Shown: positions 7,795-10,519 of the stretch, piece after piece
Layout: each line of letters starts with the position of its first letter
Position numbering within the stretch: the first letter of the stretch is position 1
NCBI GenBank assembly: GCA_934502905.1
Contig: CAKSVK010000127.1
Coordinates: 1-10,519, forward strand
Direction: 5' to 3'
DNA from: an uncultured Chitinophagaceae bacterium
GTDB lineage: Bacteria > Bacteroidota > Bacteroidia > Chitinophagales > Chitinophagaceae
DNA: 10,519 nucleotides
The notes under the pieces: generated by a model
Seen by the model: only the letters and a program-made list of their open reading frames with translations
The model's database searches: none
What the model was told of the DNA's origin: nothing
Program-made: the position numbers and the translations under genes

Positions 7795-7807
7795 AAGGTA
7801 CACAATT

Positions 7808-8575
7808 CTATTTTTTTATTTCAAGGTATATTGGGCAATGATCGCTGTGCTTTATATCGGGGTAAATTTCTGCATTTACCAGCCTGTCTTTCAGGGTATC
7901 CGTTACCGAGACATAATCGATACGCCAGCCCTTATTGTTAAGCCGCACACTCGGGAACCGCTGGCTCCACCAACTGTAGCAATGGGGCTCGGGGTGATAG
8001 GCCCTGAATGTGTCTATCCAGCCCGCATTCAGAAACTTGTCCATCCAGGCTCTTTCTTCCGGCAGGAACCCGGAAGATTTTTTGTTCCCTTTGGGATCGT
8101 GAATATCAATTTCTTTATGAGCTATATTGTAATCGCCGCATAAGATCAATTGGGGATGTTTTTTTCGCAGTTCCTGTATGTAATCGAAAAATTCATCCAG
8201 CCATCCGTATTTGAAAGTTTGCCTTTCGTCGCCGCTGGTACCCGAAGGAAAATAAGCATTTACCAGTCTTATATCGCCGAAATCAGCCTGTATCACACGC
8301 CCCTCACTGTCGCTTACTTCGTGCCCGGTTCCATATTGAATATTATCCGGTTTTATTTTGGTGAATATGGCTACCCCGCTATACCCTTTTTTTTGGGCGC
8401 TGTACCAATAGTCCATATATCCCAGCTCGTTAAAGGGGGTATGATCTACATTTTCTTTCAGCGCTTTTGTTTCCTGTACGCAGATGATATCGGCAGGGTC
8501 GGTTTTCAGCCAGTCCAGGAAACCCTTGTTGATGGCGGCACGGATCCCGTTGAGATTATATGAAATAATACGCAT
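7808..8575 (-). CDS. xth: Exodeoxyribonuclease III (AP endonuclease)
   Basis: Exonuclease III cuts at abasic sites and removes blocked 3' ends in base-excision repair in the cytoplasm. The 255-residue protein matches the family in length and carries the complete catalytic set: N7 (SYNLNGIR), E35 (QETK), Y108, D148 and N150 (CGDYNIAH), D220 (WRIDYV) and the D245-H246 pair (KHSDHCPI). EIDIHDPK and YSWWS (200-204) are also typical. The ATG at 8575 gives the conserved MRIISYN start. The gene lies at the head of a tight minus-strand cluster with the carboxypeptidase-like domain protein and the DUF6786-type lipoprotein; a functional link is not obvious. No good TAnnTTTG is seen upstream; TAATTTTA on the minus strand is a one-mismatch candidate. 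Confidence 0.96.
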   Translation of the reverse strand: MRIISYNLNGIRAAINKGFLDWLKTDPADIICVQETKALKENVDHTPFNELGYMDYWYSAQKKGYSGVAIFTKIKPDNIQYGTGHEVSDSEGRVIQADFGDIRLVNAYFPSGTSGDERQTFKYGWLDEFFDYIQELRKKHPQLILCGDYNIAHKEIDIHDPKGNKKSSGFLPEERAWMDKFLNAGWIDTFRAYHPEPHCYSWWSQRFPSVRLNNKGWRIDYVSVTDTLKDRLVNAEIYPDIKHSDHCPIYLEIKK

Positions 8576-8708
8576 ATGCTTTCGTTAATAGTGTAATATA
8601 ATTTAAGCGTTAAAATTAGCGTTTTGCAGCGGATTACAGCCTGGGGTGTATTCTAAATCTTCGCTTTATGCAAGTTTTCCGAACGATGTCTCACTATGGT
8701 TGTTAACT

Positions 8709-8725
8709 TAAGCCCTCCGGGCTTA
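8709..8725. repeat. Hairpin H1 (outer, left)
   Basis: TAAGCCC and GGGCTTA form a perfect 7-base-pair stem around a TCC loop. Confidence 0.8.
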
Positions 8726-8736
8726 CATGTGCATAG

Positions 8737-8755
8737 CCCCCAACGAAGTTGGGGG
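8737..8755. repeat. Hairpin H2 (middle, left)
   Basis: CCCCCAAC and GTTGGGGG form a perfect 8-base-pair stem around a GAA loop. The same loop occurs in H5 on the other side of the gene. Confidence 0.85.
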
Positions 8756-8771
8756 GAAAGGGAATTGTGGA

Positions 8772-8793
8772 TTCAACCCGCAGGCGGGTTGAA
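8772..8793. repeat. Hairpin H3 (inner, left)
   Basis: TTCAACCCGC and GCGGGTTGAA form a perfect 10-base inverted repeat with AG at the centre; sterically this is a 9-base-pair stem with a CAGG loop. It ends 9 bases from the transposase stop codon and shares its stem with H4. Confidence 0.88.
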
Positions 8794-8802
8794 CTATACA
8801 TT

Positions 8803-9246
8803 TTACAACAGGTACTTTTCATTAAACTCAATATCATTCTCCATGAGCAGTCTCCTGAATTCGTCACGGAATGTTTCTTTCTTATGATGTTCCTTTTGAT
8901 TTTTAATATAATTGATAATCGTATCCTTTTCTTTGATCGAACAGGTGAAGGCGCCATAACCATCCTGCCATTCCTCAAAATTTGGAAATAAGCCACTATC
9001 TTTCATCCAGCCATTACTGGCTATTTTTATGTCTTTGATATAATTGGCGAGTGAGATGGACGGGTGAAGGTCTGACAATATATGAATGTGATCTATTGCC
9101 CCATTAATACGATAAAGCTTACACCTCTTATTTTTTATAATTCCACAAATATATTTGTAAAGTTGTTCGCAGTTTTCTTCCGGGATAGTCGCTTTACGGT
9201 GCTTTGTACCGAAAACAATATGATAAAAGATCTGGCGGTAGCTCAT
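8803..9246 (-). CDS. IS200-like / REP-associated Y1 transposase (RAYT)
   Basis: This is a 147-residue HUH-superfamily single-strand transposase. The metal-binding HxH is in AIDHIHIL (H53, H55). The catalytic tyrosine is most likely Y113 in IINYIKNQKEHH, the usual YIxNQ helix, with Q117 as a third metal ligand. The conserved WQDGYGAF (93-100) and the ending EFNEKYLL are typical of a Bacteroidota branch of the family. Such enzymes cut and rejoin single-stranded DNA at hairpins. The gene appears intact, with ATG at 9246. A hand count gives about 36% GC over 8821-9240, against about 45% in four sampled lines of xth, suggesting a foreign origin. Whether it acts as an IS transposase or as a RAYT serving dispersed palindromes cannot be settled from one locus. 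Confidence 0.9.
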   Translation of the reverse strand: MSYRQIFYHIVFGTKHRKATIPEENCEQLYKYICGIIKNKRCKLYRINGAIDHIHILSDLHPSISLANYIKDIKIASNGWMKDSGLFPNFEEWQDGYGAFTCSIKEKDTIINYIKNQKEHHKKETFRDEFRRLLMENDIEFNEKYLL

Positions 9247-9316
9247 AGTGTTTATTCATTGGTTAGAACATGCAGCAATAATGCACCTGTAAAATAACAT
9301 TATTTCTTAATAAATT

Positions 9317-9334
9317 CAACCCGCCAGCGGGTTG
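9317..9334. repeat. Hairpin H4 (inner, right)
   Basis: CAACCCGC and GCGGGTTG form a perfect 8-base inverted repeat with CA at the centre. The 11-base stretch ATTCAACCCGC (9314-9324) recurs exactly at 8771-8781 in H3. It lies 70 bases upstream of the transposase start. Confidence 0.87.
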
Positions 9335-9352
9335 TGCCCGCTCCTCCTGCTA

Positions 9353-9371
9353 CCTCCCGCGAAGCGGGAGG
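9353..9371. repeat. Hairpin H5 (middle, right)
   Basis: CCTCCCGC and GCGGGAGG form a perfect 8-base-pair stem around a GAA loop, matching H2 in size and loop. Confidence 0.85.
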
Positions 9372-9382
9372 CTATTCATATT

Positions 9383-9399
9383 TCAACCCTTCGGGTTGA
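9383..9399. repeat. Hairpin H6 (outer, right)
   Basis: TCAACCC and GGGTTGA form a perfect 7-base-pair stem around a TTC loop, matching H1 in size. Confidence 0.82.
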
Positions 9400-9721
9400 G
9401 ATTCAGTATCCACTGTAAATTGTTCTTAGAGGATTGACATACATAGATGTTGTTATTATGAAACACTTTATGCGACTTCGTCTAAACAGCCAGGTAAAGC
9501 CTGGAAGTCCTGCGCCTGCCCGACTACATTTTGGTGGTATTCTACTATAGTCAAAATAAAAACCCGTTTTGTGTAAGTTTCCTTCAAATTCCTATTGGGG
9601 GTATTTTAGTGTATATAATTTATTAAGTTGAGGGTTATAGTGGAGGTACCACCAGCCTGTAAAAATTAGACTTTTTTCACCGAAGGTAAATATGCCCTGC
9701 ACCCCCGAGTAGTTTATCGTT
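9400..9721. other. Gene-free stretch between the hairpin array and the AsmA promoter
   Basis: No gene or RNA gene is recognised. A small hairpin, CCAGG / CCTGG (9490-9494, 9500-9504), is present, and an AT-rich segment lies around 9602-9626. Together with the hairpin array this gives more than 500 bases between the transposase start and the next gene. Confidence 0.5.
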
Positions 9722-9751
9722 TTTGAATCCGGATTTCTAATCCTAGTTTTG
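9722..9751 (+). promoter_or_regulatory. Promoter of the AsmA-like gene with a symmetric spacer
   Basis: TTTG (9722-9725) and TAGTTTTG (9744-9751) are 18 bases apart, the same spacing as in the rpmE2 promoter. The spacer is the 18-base AATCCGGATTTCTAATCC: a 10-base palindrome AATCCGGATT (9726-9735) followed by a further AATCC, so that GGATT (9731-9735) also pairs with AATCC (9739-9743). The ATG is 17 bases after the -7 element, so the leader is very short. A repressor or other regulator could bind the spacer. Confidence 0.7.
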
Positions 9752-9768
9752 CTGCAACATCGAATATC

Positions 9769-10519
9769 ATGAAAGCAACCACCCGCAAAGTATTAGGTAA
9801 AATACTTAAAATATCCGGTATCAGCCTCGGCGTTCTTCTTGCTTTGCTTTTTATACTACCGTATATATTTCCCGATGCCATTGCACAAAAAATCAAGGGC
9901 TGGATCAACCAGTCTATTACCAGCAAGCTGGAGTTTTCGAAAGCAAGACTGTCTTTCTACAATCATTTTCCTTCTCTTACACTTACCCTCCGTGACGTAT
10001 CACTTACCGGGTCCGCTCCGTTTGAAAAAGATACCCTGGTACATGCCCGTGAAATTGCGTTAGGGCTGGACCTTACAACCCTGTTTTCCAGCGCGATAAA
10101 AATTGACAAAATTTATCTTTCAGACGGAGATGTGGTGGTGAAGGTGAACAAGAAGGGGCAGGCAAATTATAATATCTACCAGCCTGCCGAAACCCCGGCA
10201 AGTAAGGATTCCGGCGGCCAGACAGGATTAAGGTTGAAGAATATTGTGCTGGAAAATATCAACATACATTATGAAGACCAGTCTATCCCCATTACCATTA
10301 TTGCTGAAAAGTTTAACTATAAGGGGAGCGGTGACCTGGATAAATCTGTTTTTGACCTTACTACCCGGCTTTCTGCGTCGTCGTTCAGTTTTCTCTATGG
10401 CGGCAACACTTACATCAATAAAAAACCCCTGCGTGCCAGGCTCACCACCCGCGTAAATACCAGCTCCCTGTCGCTGATCTTTGAAAAGAACCGCCTGCGT
10501 ATCAACCGGCTTCCAGTAC
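9769..10519 (+). CDS. AsmA-like inner-membrane/periplasmic protein, N-terminal part
   Basis: The frame is open from the ATG at 9769 to the end of the window (250 residues visible). An N-terminal membrane anchor (about residues 12-35, ISGISLGVLLALLFILPYIF) is preceded by basic residues. The next part, INQSITSKLEFSKARLSFYNHFPSLTLTLRDVSLTG (about 47-82), is the typical AsmA start: a short helix, then the first strands with a FPSLTL-type motif. Segments such as ALGLDLTTLFSSAIKIDKIYLSDGDVVVKVNKKGQANYNIY (about 97-137) and LKNIVLENINIHYED (about 155-169) repeat the family's long beta-groove pattern. AsmA-like proteins are thought to bridge the periplasm and move lipids to the outer membrane; Bacteroidota copies are usually 800-1000 residues. 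The remainder lies outside the window. Confidence 0.85.
   Translation, partial: MKATTRKVLGKILKISGISLGVLLALLFILPYIFPDAIAQKIKGWINQSITSKLEFSKARLSFYNHFPSLTLTLRDVSLTGSAPFEKDTLVHAREIALGLDLTTLFSSAIKIDKIYLSDGDVVVKVNKKGQANYNIYQPAETPASKDSGGQTGLRLKNIVLENINIHYEDQSIPITIIAEKFNYKGSGDLDKSVFDLTTRLSASSFSFLYGGNTYINKKPLRARLTTRVNTSSLSLIFEKNRLRINRLPV

Larger units (their letters stand above)
8709..9399 (-). mobile_element. IS200-like / REP-associated transposase element with flanking hairpin triplets
   Basis: A single Y1 transposase gene is enclosed by three hairpins on each side. Stem lengths read 7, 8, 10 on the left and 8, 8, 7 on the right. Loops read 3, 3, 2 and 2, 3, 3. Gaps between hairpins are 11 and 16 bases on the left and 18 and 11 on the right. 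There is no tnpB. The true borders are not known; those given are the outermost hairpins. The layout fits a RAYT locus with REP-like palindromes, or an IS200-type element with its subterminal hairpins. Confidence 0.7.

Noticed and set aside
8709..9399. Possible CRISPR array
   Set aside because: The palindromes differ in sequence, are not evenly spaced, and enclose a transposase gene rather than spacers.
9434..9459. TTGACA with TATTAT resembling an E. coli sigma-70 promoter
   Set aside because: Spacing is about 14 bases rather than 17, and Bacteroidota use a different consensus; the real promoter for the downstream gene is at 9722-9751.
9598..9608. GGGGTATTTTA, the reverse complement of TAAAATACCCC at 3000-3010
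   Set aside because: An 11-base inverted match in AT-rich intergenic DNA is weak, and flanks do not align.

Overview
The window looks like chromosomal DNA of a member of the Bacteroidota, most likely Chitinophagaceae (Chitinophaga-like). Evidence: type-B L31 without zinc cysteines, an MqnA-type menaquinone gene, a DUF6786-type lipoprotein, a carboxypeptidase-like regulatory-domain protein, an AsmA-like protein, and promoters of the Bacteroidota TTTG / TAnnTTTG type. Assignments rest on motif recognition by eye; no database search was run.

Layout. 1-824 (-) is the N-terminal two thirds of purB, divergent from mqnA (935-1708, +). TerC-family membrane protein (1760-2512, +) follows, then rpmE2 (2598-2846, +) with its own promoter and a clear intrinsic terminator. 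After a non-coding gap, a MurU-like sugar-phosphate nucleotidyltransferase (3155-3886, +) directly abuts a PdeM-type metallophosphoesterase (3887-4543, +). A gene-free stretch of about 270 bases separates these from a minus-strand block: xth (exonuclease III), a carboxypeptidase-like regulatory-domain protein, a DUF6786-type lipoprotein and, after a 115-base gap, a fumarylacetoacetate hydrolase (FAH) family enzyme. The first three are tightly spaced and probably co-transcribed.

8709-9399 is the accessory part: a small, AT-rich IS200-like/REP-associated Y1 transposase gene (8803-9246, -) flanked on each side by three short GC-rich hairpins. The two triplets mirror each other in stem length, loop size and spacing. 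A possible degenerate relative of the left flank lies between rpmE2 and the MurU-like gene (2930-3018). The window ends with the N-terminal part of an AsmA-like inner-membrane/periplasmic protein (9769 onward, +), whose well-formed promoter has a symmetric sequence filling its spacer.

The genes are mostly housekeeping (purine synthesis, menaquinone, translation, cell-wall sugar activation, DNA repair) and do not form one pathway. The strongest candidate for something not fully described is the transposase with its symmetric hairpin arrays.
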